DNA from: Clostridiales bacterium PH28_bin88
GTDB lineage: Bacteria; Bacillota; PH28-bin88
Length of the DNA: 64,000 nucleotides
Assembly: GCA_000987045.1 (NCBI GenBank)
Contig: LAKY01000053.1
Coordinates: 38,849 to 102,848, forward strand
Direction: 5' to 3'
In this document: one piece after another, positions 25,114 through 33,497 of the stretch
Position numbering within the stretch: the stretch's first letter is position 1
Layout: every line of letters begins with the position of its first letter
Program-made: the position numbers and the translations under genes
Notes under the pieces: model-generated
Told to the model about the DNA's origin: nothing
What the model saw: only the letters and a program-made list of their open reading frames with translations
The model's database searches: none

Positions 25114-25277
25114 CTATCAGACTCTCATGCGGCTTTAAAGCCGCATGAGAGTCTGATAGCATAAGTGCAACTAAGGCTTCCGCCTGCGCCAAAGGCTTGC
25201 ACCGCAGGCATAAGTGCGACTAAGCCCATAAATGGGCAAGTCTTCTTTAGCGCAAGCCAAGTTTTCTTTAAAACGAG
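25114..25277 (+). repeat. Dispersed palindrome-headed repeat (family R1), copy 3, with a 46-bp perfect palindrome
   Basis: Begins with a perfect palindrome (25114-25159) with arms CTATCAGACTCTCATGCGGC and centre TTTAAA, then GCATAAGTGCAACTAAGGC, an inner repeat of GGCATAAGTGCGACTAAG, and ends GCGCAAGCCAAGTTTTCTTT. Copies 1 and 2 have a different, shorter palindrome in the same place. It ends 11 bases before the regulator start at 25289. Confidence 0.85.
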
Positions 25278-25288
25278 GACAAGGTGTG

Positions 25289-26065
25289 ATGTGCATGATC
25301 GACGGTACAACCTTAAAGAAGCTGCGGGAAAACCTGGACTTCTCCCTAGAAGAAGTAGCGGAAAAGACAAATTTACCCTGCTCGTACCTAAAAGATGTCG
25401 AACAGGGCCGCAAGAAACTTTCGCCGCGGAACCTGACCCGGCTGGCCTCGGTACTACCCCTGGAAACCAGCCTGGATGCTGATGCCTGGGCCAGTGCTGT
25501 CTCTACCGGGCTTGGCGATAAGGTAAGGGCTTTACGAAAGGACAGGAGAATGACCCTTAACCGGTTGGCCGAGCTTACCGGGCTTTCCGTCACTTACCTC
25601 AGCGAAATCGAGAGGGGGACTATTGTTCCGTCCCTATCCACACTGAAGAGCCTGGCCGAGGTATTTGACATGCCTGTCAGTCTCTTTATCAACAACGAAC
25701 GCAAATCGTCCCTGGTAGGCGAAAAACTTAAGCGTATCAGGAGTCACCGGGGGTTTTCACAAAAGGAACTGGCCTCCCTTGCCGGTGTCTCACCCGGCCT
25801 GGTAGGGCAATTGGAAACCGGACGTGTCCAGGCTTCCCTGGCCACTGTGGAAAAAATCGCCAAGGCGCTGGGAGTTTCCGTTTGCTCCCTCATCCTGGAG
25901 CAAGACGAGGTGGATGCCATCCTAGGCGCGTTGAGCCACGAATTGCGGGAAATGCTGTATGACCCCAAGGTGCAGATGATCCTGGGCTCCATCTGCACCA
26001 TGAATGAAGAAAAGATGAAGCTGGTATTGAACTTTATCGATATGCTAAACAACCCCAAAGTTTAA
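25289..26065 (+). CDS. XRE-family regulator with three tandem helix-turn-helix domains
   Basis: Protein of 258 residues with three consecutive HTH_3 domains: LKKLRENLDFSLEEVAEKTN (about 8-55), VRALRKDRRMTLNRLAELTG (about 75-130) and LKRIRSHRGFSQKELASLAG (about 140-195), then a helical C-terminal tail. No sensory domain is seen. Tandem HTH domains in one chain would allow binding to repeated or long operators. The start ATG 25289 follows AAGGTGTG; ATG 25295 is also possible. The R1 repeat forms its leader and a terminator follows. Targets are unknown. Confidence 0.88.
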   Translation: MCMIDGTTLKKLRENLDFSLEEVAEKTNLPCSYLKDVEQGRKKLSPRNLTRLASVLPLETSLDADAWASAVSTGLGDKVRALRKDRRMTLNRLAELTGLSVTYLSEIERGTIVPSLSTLKSLAEVFDMPVSLFINNERKSSLVGEKLKRIRSHRGFSQKELASLAGVSPGLVGQLETGRVQASLATVEKIAKALGVSVCSLILEQDEVDAILGALSHELREMLYDPKVQMILGSICTMNEEKMKLVLNFIDMLNNPKV

Positions 26066-26092
26066 GTGCCGTATAAGTCCCGATGAATCACC

Positions 26093-26115
26093 AAACGCCC
26101 CTCGGGGCGTTTTTT
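26093..26115 (+). terminator. Terminator of the XRE regulator gene
   Basis: AACGCCCC and GGGGCGTT pair perfectly around a two-base gap (TC), followed by TTTTT. It also abuts the stop codon of the convergent GGDEF gene. Confidence 0.85.
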
Positions 26116-27797
26116 CATGCCAGTATTTCCGAACGTTTAGTTTCCTGTACAAGTTCGATAAACTCCTCCACCAGCTCCGGGTCGTAAAACCTGCCAGACC
26201 CGCGCCGGAGTTCAGCCAACGCCTCCGTCGTGGTTTTGGGCCGCTTGTATGGGCGGTTGGTGACCATGGCGTCGAAAGAGTCGACGATCCTCAAGATGCG
26301 CGCCCCCAGGGGAATCTGCTCCCCGCTGAGGCCTTCCGGGTAGCCGCTGCCGTCATAGTTCTCATGATGGTACAAAATCACCGGGATCACCCCGGCGATG
26401 GACCGGGCCGGGCGGACCATGTCGGCGCCCCATACCGGGTGCTGTTGCAGCACCAACCACTCCTCCCGGGCAAGGGGACCCAATTTGTTCAGGACTTCGC
26501 GGGGAACCTCGATCTTGCCGATGTCATGCAAAAAGGCCCCGTAGCCCAACAGACTGATTTCCTTCTCCGGCATACCCACCTTGCGGGCCAGCTGGCGGGC
26601 ATAACGCACCACCCTTTCGGAATGACCGTAAGTGTACCGGTCCTTGGCGTTTACAACGCTGATCAGGGTACGTACCGAGTTGAGGAGATCCCGCTCGGAC
26701 TCCGCCATCACGTTCTTCAATTCATCAAAAACAGAGAAGTAGACCTCTACCCGGTTTTTACTGGTGAACTTCACCTTCCCCAGTGTATCGAACACGCACT
26801 TGATCAGCTCCTTTTTGCTGGCAGCGTGTTCGGGGTAGGTCGCCACCCCCACGGAAACCGTCAGCTTGCCCTGGGGTTGAATTTCCTTCCCATAGAAGTC
26901 GTGATGCTGGATCACCTGCCGGAGGGTCTCTCCCAGGGCGGCAGCCTCATGGCTGTCCACGCCTGGTAACACCCCCGCAAACTCGTCGCCGCCGTACCGG
27001 GCGATAAAGCCGGGTGGGGAAACGTAAGCCCGGAGCAGTTCTCCCGTCTCCTTGAGGACTTCATCCCCCCGCTGGTGACCGTAGGTGTCGTTATAGAACT
27101 TGAAGAAGTCCAGGTCCAACAGGATGACGGACAACGGTTGACGGTCCTTTTCCGCCTGTTGCAGCAAATAGTCCAGTCTTTCATGAAAATGGCGGTGATT
27201 AACCAGCCCGGTGATGTCGTCTTCGCTGGCCAGCCTGGCCAGGTACTGCCGCACCCCTTTCTCGATGTCCGCCAGCCCGCCGATCAGCCAGCTGGACAGG
27301 AAAAAGACCCCGGTATGAACCAGGCCCGCCTCCAGGACTTTGTTGGAGAATTCGCCCTCTCCGGTTGCCAAGCAAACCGCCAACAGGGCAAGGCTAGCCA
27401 CCCCCGCGAAGATAAGGCCGGTCCGCTTGCCGTAGTTGACCGCCGCCAGGATTACCGGGATTACGTAGATCACTTTGACACTGCTCTCCTGCCCCCCGGT
27501 CACCACCACAATCCCGGTAGCCACGGCCAGGAGGAAACCAAGGAGCAGGTACCCCACCAGGCGGTAACTGTGCCGCGAGCCGTCCGAAGGGACCATGCTC
27601 TTGCTCAGGTACCCCAGGGCCAGGCCCAGCAGGATAACCGCCGCAAACATGGCCGTCCACCGGAACATGAACTGCGGATCTAAGGCTACCCGGAAAAGAC
27701 TGACCAAAGTTAAGGCAAAGATCAGAATAGAAGCAACATGGGCTACCACCACGTGCTCGCGGACCAGGTTGACCCGTTCCCTTTCCCACGAATTCAT
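26115..27797 (-). CDS. Diguanylate cyclase/HD-GYP phosphodiesterase fusion, membrane-bound
   Basis: c-di-GMP turnover protein of 560 residues. Six or so N-terminal membrane helices (about 17-175) form an unclassified sensor. A GGDEF domain follows (DDITGLVNHRHFHERLDYLL; active site YGGDEFAGV), then an HD-GYP domain with HDIGKIEVP and HHENYDGSGYP. All catalytic signatures are present, so both synthesis and hydrolysis are possible. It lies 86 bases behind the agr-type peptide gene on the same strand, with a hairpin between, so it could be read from the same transcript. No PilZ or other effector gene is close. Confidence 0.93.
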   Translation of the reverse strand: MNSWERERVNLVREHVVVAHVASILIFALTLVSLFRVALDPQFMFRWTAMFAAVILLGLALGYLSKSMVPSDGSRHSYRLVGYLLLGFLLAVATGIVVVTGGQESSVKVIYVIPVILAAVNYGKRTGLIFAGVASLALLAVCLATGEGEFSNKVLEAGLVHTGVFFLSSWLIGGLADIEKGVRQYLARLASEDDITGLVNHRHFHERLDYLLQQAEKDRQPLSVILLDLDFFKFYNDTYGHQRGDEVLKETGELLRAYVSPPGFIARYGGDEFAGVLPGVDSHEAAALGETLRQVIQHHDFYGKEIQPQGKLTVSVGVATYPEHAASKKELIKCVFDTLGKVKFTSKNRVEVYFSVFDELKNVMAESERDLLNSVRTLISVVNAKDRYTYGHSERVVRYARQLARKVGMPEKEISLLGYGAFLHDIGKIEVPREVLNKLGPLAREEWLVLQQHPVWGADMVRPARSIAGVIPVILYHHENYDGSGYPEGLSGEQIPLGARILRIVDSFDAMVTNRPYKRPKTTTEALAELRRGSGRFYDPELVEEFIELVQETKRSEILA

Positions 27798-27844
27798 AAC
27801 GCTACCCCATTTTCAGTCACTAAAAGTTAGTTGCTCAAAGAGGG

Positions 27845-27869
27845 GAAGAGGCAGTCAGGCCGCCTCTTC
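27845..27869 (-). terminator. Hairpin between the peptide gene and the GGDEF/HD-GYP gene
   Basis: GAAGAGGC and GCCTCTTC pair over eight bases around a nine-base loop, followed by CCCTCTTTG on the minus strand. The T-run is poor, so it may be a partial terminator or an mRNA-stabilising stem that tunes read-through. Confidence 0.5.
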
Positions 27870-27882
27870 TGAGTTCCTCTAA

Positions 27883-28017
27883 CTAGTTGGCGAGCTTCTT
27901 CGGCAACTCCGGCTGGTACCAAATCGCATTACAAGCCGAGGCGGCATTGGCGCTGGCCAGGAAGGTCAGCAGGCTTACCAGGGTGCCCAGAAGCACCAAT
28001 TTCCAGCGTTTCACCAC
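27883..28017 (-). CDS. agrD: AgrD-like cyclic lactone autoinducer precursor
   Basis: Short gene of 44 codons starting at tandem GTG codons behind AGGAGGAGGTG. The product has an amphipathic basic N-terminal helix (KRWKLVLLGTLVSLLTFLAS), then ASACNAIWYQPELPKKL. The Cys followed by small residues, an aromatic pair and YQPE(L/V)P is the hallmark of clostridial AgrD-type precursors; the Cys starts the thiolactone ring and PELP marks the charged C-terminal recognition tail. It lies six bases after the agrB stop. Confidence 0.9.
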   Translation of the reverse strand: MVKRWKLVLLGTLVSLLTFLASANAASACNAIWYQPELPKKLAN

Positions 28018-28023
28018 GTTTTT

Positions 28024-28656
28024 TCACCTCCTCCTTGCCCAGGACAGGGATAATACCTTGTCCATTTTATCAAAAAACACTATTCCCCATGTTGAGATAA
28101 CTAGAGACTGTACTAAGAGGGCCAAGCCGCCGGCAGCTATGTAGACCGCTACTTCCTGGCTTCCCATCATGGCAAGGGAGGTCAAGGCCGCCGTTACCGC
28201 CACCAGAGCAACTAACGTGCGACGGCGCAGTTTCTCACGCTGGCGCCTGCTGATAGGCTTGTTGGGGGTCTCGACCGGAGCCCACAAGTGGTTTGCTACC
28301 AGGGCCACTACAAAGGACCCTCCTAAGAACAAAGAGATATGGGTACCCACCCAGGGGCCAACCCGCATCGCCAGCCACCCCAGTAAAGTAAAGGTAAGAG
28401 CAGTGACGACAGCGCACAAGCCCGGGCTGCTGTTATGGGCTCCTCCAGCCTGGGTCCTGACAGGGGTAAACACCAGTAGGGCCGCCAGCACCGGTTTTAC
28501 AACACCAACAGCCAGGGCCAGGGTTAAGGTGGCTCCCAGGCTCAAGGCGGTGGAGACTACCAGTTCCAGGCCGAACCGGATTACATCCCGGTCGTCCTCA
28601 TCAAGACTTAACTGGCCAGCCAGGTAAACCGCCAGGTGCTCTACCCTAGACCCCAT
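28024..28656 (-). CDS. agrB: AgrB-type peptide-processing membrane protease
   Basis: Integral membrane cysteine endopeptidase of 210 residues that cleaves and cyclises the AgrD precursor. The active-site block RTQAGGAHNSSPGLC contains the conserved His and Cys seven residues apart. About five membrane helices follow. It overlaps the upstream membrane-protein gene by 11 bases and precedes agrD by six. No agrC or agrA gene is nearby, so the sensor is unclear. Confidence 0.93.
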   Translation of the reverse strand: MGSRVEHLAVYLAGQLSLDEDDRDVIRFGLELVVSTALSLGATLTLALAVGVVKPVLAALLVFTPVRTQAGGAHNSSPGLCAVVTALTFTLLGWLAMRVGPWVGTHISLFLGGSFVVALVANHLWAPVETPNKPISRRQREKLRRRTLVALVAVTAALTSLAMMGSQEVAVYIAAGGLALLVQSLVISTWGIVFFDKMDKVLSLSWARRR

Positions 28657-29155
28657 GAGGAAAGCCTCCTTTTGTGGTCTTTCCGGGTAATCTCACGCCC
28701 TGGCGGGTCTTACGCCGGTTCCGGCGGTTAACCAATAGAGCAATAACGAACAATACAACCACCTGGGGCAGAGTGAACAGAACCATTAGCCACGGTCGCG
28801 TCGCCACCTGTTCTATTGGAACCTGAGTTAATGATAACAAAAGCTGTGTTGAAAAAATCTCCGAAACAATCAAAATAACAAAACTTGAAATAACTCCTTT
28901 AAAGGCCTGGGAAAGGGCAGCCCCGGTAGCCATCCTCAGGTAAAGTACCAGCAAAAAGATCAGGAGCACCGTGTGGATACCGAAAGCAACCGGGAGTTGG
29001 CGGATAACTAGGGCACTCACCGCTTGCAAAACCCCTAACAACACTATCTTCCGCCAGTTGAGGGGTACCCCCATTACTGCCATGGCGGCGGCTACCAGTC
29101 CGCTGCTTTCAGGTATCGCCTGGAAAATGAACTTAATAAGTGAGAATTCAGCCAT
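28646..29155 (-). CDS. Polytopic membrane protein of the agr cassette (kinase-less sensor-like)
   Basis: Protein of 169 residues with about five membrane helices (for example LVAAAMAVMGVPLNW, ALVIRQLPVAFGIHTVLLIF, VISSFVILIVSEIFS, LMVLFTLPQVVVLFVIALLV) and a basic C-terminal tail. The layout resembles the membrane part of AgrC-like or Spo0B-type sensor kinases, but there is no kinase domain. AGGAGGG precedes the ATG. First gene of the agrB-agrD transcript and overlapping agrB, so its role is tied to that peptide system: receptor, export aid or immunity are all possible. Confidence 0.75.
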   Translation of the reverse strand: MAEFSLIKFIFQAIPESSGLVAAAMAVMGVPLNWRKIVLLGVLQAVSALVIRQLPVAFGIHTVLLIFLLVLYLRMATGAALSQAFKGVISSFVILIVSEIFSTQLLLSLTQVPIEQVATRPWLMVLFTLPQVVVLFVIALLVNRRNRRKTRQGVRLPGKTTKGGFPHGV

Positions 29156-29562
29156 TCTGTCCCTCCTACGGTGTCACAAAGGATTATGTTTCCAAGATTA
29201 TTCGACAGGAGACAGCCATTTCCTTTTTTTATTACAACTATCTAAACTATTTGCGTAACCATATTCACTTGGTTGCACGACTTTTCTGCTATTACAGTAC
29301 CGCTCGCCGCAAATAATCGCCTTGAAAACATAATTGATATGATTGGGTAGTTTTTCGACAACAGGAAGGTATTTCCTTCTGGTTATGACAAAAAAAATTT
29401 AGTTTTATTCGAAAATAGGTCTTTATTACCAGTTTCGATTTAGGACCTAAGTACCAGAGAAATGATACCACGGCTGGTCATATAGTTTCAGTGCTTTGTA
29501 TAAAGGTACCACCACTGGGGGATGTTTCATAACGATACAAACGCTATTGGGGGGAAGCGCCT
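29156..29562. other. Divergent AT-rich gap between agr and ger operons, no gene seen
   Basis: This should hold promoters for both operons. I find no convincing sigma-A pair and could not define a sporulation (sigma-G) promoter by eye. The region 29320-29420 is very AT-rich. Confidence 0.45.
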
Positions 29563-30678
29563 TTGGACGGGTCCCGGCAATGGAGCATCACTCCCCGCCA
29601 GGCAGGCTGGCTGATCGCCATGACCATTCTCGGGGACGGCATCTTTTTTTTACCCACGGCGTCCACCGTCGCCGCCTGGCAGGATGCCTGGGTGTCCTTT
29701 GCCCTGGCCACCGTAGCCGGCCTGGGATTCGCCTGGCTGGCAGTCACCCTGGGGAACAGGTTTCCCGGGCAAACTATAATCGAGTACAGCCGGACCATCG
29801 CCGGGCCGTTTTTGGGCAGCCTGCTCGGCCTGCTCTACGTGACTTATTTCTTTATAACCACCAGCTACATGACCCGTGAATTCGGGGAATTCCTGGTTAC
29901 CACCGTAATGCCCGAAACCCCGATCACGGTTTTCATGATCGTGCTGATGTTATTATGCGTGTATGCGCTGAAAGAGGGCCTGGAAGTGCTGGGCCGGATG
30001 GGCGGTTTTTTGTTTCCCGTCTACCTGTTCTTTTTTGTCTTTACCATCGCCTTCGTCCTCCCCGGGGTGTCTCTGGATAACCTGTCGCCGGTGCTGGAGA
30101 ACCCGCCCGGAAAGATCGTGAAGGGAATGTTTCCCCCGGCCGCCTGGGTGGCCGAGGTCTCGGCCATGCTGGTGCTCCTCCCCTACGTGAACAACAAATC
30201 CCATGCCCTCAAGTGGAGCATGATCGGGGTGCTGGCGGGGGACGGGCTGATGACCATCGTGCAGGTGGCCTTACTTGCTACCTTCGGTCCGGCCCTTGTC
30301 GCCCATTTCCAGTTCCCCTTTTATTCGTTGAGCAGGTACGTAGAAGTCGCCATGTTCATCGAGCGGCTGGAGGCTTTCGCCATGGGCTTCTGGGTACTGG
30401 GGGACGTGATACGCACGTCGGTATTCTTTTTCGTCGCCTCCACCGGCCTTGCCCGATGGCTGGGACTTAGCGATTACCGCCCGCTGCTCCTGCCCATGGC
30501 GGTAATCATCGTCCCCATGGGCATCCTCCAGTTTGACAGCATTGTCGAGATTCATACCTATGGCGGGGGCCTGTATACCCTGTACGCCCTGAGTATAAAA
30601 ATAGGTATCCCGCTGCTGCTGCTGGTCTTGTCATCAATCACAGGCGCCCGGAAGGGAAGCCAGGAAGCACACAGATGA
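29563..30678 (+). CDS. Germinant receptor B subunit, spore permease 1 (GerAB family)
   Basis: Inner-membrane amino-acid permease-like subunit of a spore germinant receptor, 371 residues with about ten membrane helices. Family segments are ITPRQAGWLIAMTILGDGIF, MTREFGEFLVTTVMPETP and an internal PFYSLSRYVEVAMFIERLE. The start is TTG 29563-29565 behind GGGGGGAAG. It opens the operon B-A-B-C-D. A second B subunit is encoded at 32391, so the receptor may exist with alternative permease subunits. Confidence 0.9.
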   Translation: MDGSRQWSITPRQAGWLIAMTILGDGIFFLPTASTVAAWQDAWVSFALATVAGLGFAWLAVTLGNRFPGQTIIEYSRTIAGPFLGSLLGLLYVTYFFITTSYMTREFGEFLVTTVMPETPITVFMIVLMLLCVYALKEGLEVLGRMGGFLFPVYLFFFVFTIAFVLPGVSLDNLSPVLENPPGKIVKGMFPPAAWVAEVSAMLVLLPYVNNKSHALKWSMIGVLAGDGLMTIVQVALLATFGPALVAHFQFPFYSLSRYVEVAMFIERLEAFAMGFWVLGDVIRTSVFFFVASTGLARWLGLSDYRPLLLPMAVIIVPMGILQFDSIVEIHTYGGGLYTLYALSIKIGIPLLLLVLSSITGARKGSQEAHR

Positions 30679-30718
30679 ATACTTTCAGCACGCCAGGAAA
30701 AACTTAGATATATTTGGC

Positions 30719-32398
30719 ATGCGACTGGCACTGAAGGGGTTGAAGGCATTGTTTCCGAGGATCTACCAGCGGGTTAAAAAGTTCGTCCGCCGTCATACCC
30801 GGCCCAACCTGGGTGAAAGCGCCGAGCCGGTGGAGCGCCACCCCCTTTCCATGAGCATCGAGGAAAACATCAAGGAGCTCCGCTCTATATTCGACCGGTG
30901 CAGCGACGTGGTGATGCGGGAACTGAAGCTCAGCGCCGGGGAGCCTATCAAGGCCTTTTTAATGTACGTGGACGGGCTGTCGGAAAAGGCCATGATCAGC
31001 GACCACATGATGCGCGCCTTACAGATAAATCCCGCCCTAGTGCCCCAGGGTCAGCAGTTGACCAAAGCCAATGCCCTTAATATAGTAAAGGACCACCTCC
31101 TCTGCATGGCTGAGGTGAAAACCACCGGCGAGATGCTGGAACTGGTGGACTACGTGCTCTCCGGGGACATCGCCCTCCTCATCGACGGTTCGGCCAAGGC
31201 CCTGCTCCCCAGCGCCCGGGGGTGGGAGGCCAGGGACGTGGAGGAGCCAGCCACCGAGCCGCTGGTGCGGGGCCCCCGGGACGGTTTTACCGAGAGCCTG
31301 CGCACCAACACCACCCTGATCCGGCGGCGCATCAAGACCTCGCGCCTGAAGATGGAGACCATCAAGGTGGGCCTTTTAACCAAGACCGACGTGATCATCG
31401 CGTACATCGAGGGGATCGCCAACGACAAGGTGGTGGAGGAGGTCCGCCGCCGCCTGGGACGCATCAACGTCGACGGGATCCTCGAGAGCGGTTACCTGGA
31501 AGAATTGATCGAGGACCAGCCGTTTTCCTTCTTCTCTCAAATCAACAGCACCGAGCGGCCGGACAAGGTGGCAGGCAACCTGCTGGAGGGGTACGTGGCC
31601 ATTATCGTGGACACCACCCCGATGGCCCTCATCGTGCCGGCCACCTTCACCCAGTTCCTCCAGTCCGCTGAGGACTACTACAACCGGTTCCCTTACGCCA
31701 CCTTCGTCCGGCTGCTGCGGTTTATCGCGCTGAACTTCGCCCTGCTGCTGCCGTCGACGTACATCGCCGTCGTCACCTACCACCAGGAGATGCTCCCCAC
31801 CCCCCTTCTCATCTCCATCGCCAGCCAGCGGGAGGGGGTGCCCTTCCCCGCCTTCGTGGAGGCGCTGTTGATGGAATCGGTGTTCGAGATCTTAAGGGAG
31901 GCGGGCATCCGCCTGCCACGGCCCATCGGCCAGGCGGTAAGCATCGTGGGGGCGCTGGTCGTCGGGGAGGCGGCGGTCAACGCCGGCCTGGTGTCCCCGG
32001 CCATGGTGATGGTGGTGTCCCTTACCGCCATCTCCTCCTTCACTATCCCAACCGTCAGCGGTTCCTACGCCATCCGGCTGCTGCGGTTCCCCATCATGTT
32101 CCTGGCGGCCGCCTTCGGCCTGTTCGGCATCATGGCGGGGTTGATGGGCATCCTCATCCACCTCTCTTCCCTCCGGTCCTTCGGGGTACCCTACCTGTCG
32201 CCCCTGGCTCCCGTAAGCTTCCGGGACCTAAAGGACAGCTTTATCCGGGCGCCGTGGTGGGCGATGTTCACCCGCCCGCGGCTCACAGGCTACAAGGAGC
32301 CCCAGCGCCAGGAATACGGGCAGGAACCCGGGCCCCGCCACCGGGGCGACGATACCGCCCACCGGAAGGGGAAGAAGGGAGGGCCAAGCGGTGCTTGA
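30719..32398 (+). CDS. Germinant receptor A subunit (GerAA family)
   Basis: Protein of 559 residues with a large hydrophilic N-terminal domain (about 1-300; SIEENIKELRSIFDRCSDVV, YIEGIANDKVVEEVRRRLG) and a C-terminal membrane domain with about five helices (PTPLLISIASQREGVPFPAF, RLPRPIGQAVSIVGALVVGE). These match the GerA family. The stop overlaps the next gene by eight bases. The N-terminus is Arg/Lys-rich. Confidence 0.95.
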   Translation: MRLALKGLKALFPRIYQRVKKFVRRHTRPNLGESAEPVERHPLSMSIEENIKELRSIFDRCSDVVMRELKLSAGEPIKAFLMYVDGLSEKAMISDHMMRALQINPALVPQGQQLTKANALNIVKDHLLCMAEVKTTGEMLELVDYVLSGDIALLIDGSAKALLPSARGWEARDVEEPATEPLVRGPRDGFTESLRTNTTLIRRRIKTSRLKMETIKVGLLTKTDVIIAYIEGIANDKVVEEVRRRLGRINVDGILESGYLEELIEDQPFSFFSQINSTERPDKVAGNLLEGYVAIIVDTTPMALIVPATFTQFLQSAEDYYNRFPYATFVRLLRFIALNFALLLPSTYIAVVTYHQEMLPTPLLISIASQREGVPFPAFVEALLMESVFEILREAGIRLPRPIGQAVSIVGALVVGEAAVNAGLVSPAMVMVVSLTAISSFTIPTVSGSYAIRLLRFPIMFLAAAFGLFGIMAGLMGILIHLSSLRSFGVPYLSPLAPVSFRDLKDSFIRAPWWAMFTRPRLTGYKEPQRQEYGQEPGPRHRGDDTAHRKGKKGGPSGA

Positions 32399-33497
32399 AA
32401 GAGGCAAGGTCACCAACCGGCAGGCTGCATTTTTACTTATGTTCACGACAGTGATCGCCACCGCGGTGCTGTTCGTGCCGGCCATCACCGCCGCCGCCGC
32501 CAAGCAGGACGGGTGGCTTTCCCTGCTGGTGGTGGCCACCACCTACGGCCTGGTGGTGGCCCTGGTGATCGTCAAGCTGGGCTTGCGCTTCCCTGACAAG
32601 ACCCTGGTGGAGTACGCCCCGCTGGTCCTGGGGCCTTTCCTCGGGAAACTGGTGGGGGCGGGGTACATTTTTTGGTTTGTCCACGTTAACGCCATCATCG
32701 TCCGGGAGTTCGGCGACTTCCTGCTCAGCGCCTTCCTGCCGGAGACGCCGCTGATGGCCTTCAATATCATATTGCTTCTACTTGCGGCCCTGGCGGTAAA
32801 AAGCGGCCTGGAGGTCATCTGCCGGGCCAACGAGTTTATCATTCCCCTCTTCTTCCTGTCATTGGCTGCCATTGTAGCGCTGGTGGCCCATAACGCGGAC
32901 TTCTCCAACCTGCTGCCGCTGCTGGAGAAAGGGTTCAAGCCGGTGCTGCGGGGAGGGCTGGCGCCCTCCGGCTGGCGGGGGGAGATCGTGGTCATGATGA
33001 TGATCCTACCGTACATCAACTACCCGGACAAAACCGGAAGGTACCTGGCGGCGTCGGTGGTGTTGATTGGAGTGGTACTCTCGCTGGCTACCGTGATGAC
33101 AACGGCAGTGATGGGGGGGCTGACCGAACACCTGACCTTTCCCTTCTTTTCCCTGGCCCGGTACATTGCTGTCGCCCGCTTCCTGGAACGCATGGAGGTC
33201 CTCATCCTGGTGATGTGGGTGGCGGGGGTGACCATCAAGGTGGCGGTCTTCTACTACGCCGCCGCCCTGGGGGCCGGGCAGTTGTTGGGCTTAAGGGACT
33301 ACCGGCCGGTGGTGCTGCCTATCGGGGTAATCCTCGCGGCCTGGTCCCACGGCCTGTATGAAGATGCCAGGGAACTGGTGGTGTGGCTGGCCACCATCTG
33401 GCCGCCCTACGCCTACACCTTTGAACTGATCATCCCTTCCCTGTTACTGCTGGTAGCGGTGCTGCGAAAGAAAGGGGGAGCCCATGTTGGCCGGTAA
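32391..33497 (+). CDS. Germinant receptor B subunit, spore permease 2 (GerAB family)
   Basis: Second permease-like subunit of the operon, 368 residues, about ten helices: ITNRQAA-type start (KVTNRQAAFLLMFTTVIATA), VREFGDFLLSAFLPETPLMA and FPFFSLARYIAVARFLERME. It is clearly paralogous to the first B subunit but diverged. It overlaps both the A gene (eight bases) and the C gene (14 bases), so translational coupling puts it in the core A-B-C unit. Confidence 0.93.
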   Translation: MLERGKVTNRQAAFLLMFTTVIATAVLFVPAITAAAAKQDGWLSLLVVATTYGLVVALVIVKLGLRFPDKTLVEYAPLVLGPFLGKLVGAGYIFWFVHVNAIIVREFGDFLLSAFLPETPLMAFNIILLLLAALAVKSGLEVICRANEFIIPLFFLSLAAIVALVAHNADFSNLLPLLEKGFKPVLRGGLAPSGWRGEIVVMMMILPYINYPDKTGRYLAASVVLIGVVLSLATVMTTAVMGGLTEHLTFPFFSLARYIAVARFLERMEVLILVMWVAGVTIKVAVFYYAAALGAGQLLGLRDYRPVVLPIGVILAAWSHGLYEDARELVVWLATIWPPYAYTFELIIPSLLLLVAVLRKKGGAHVGR

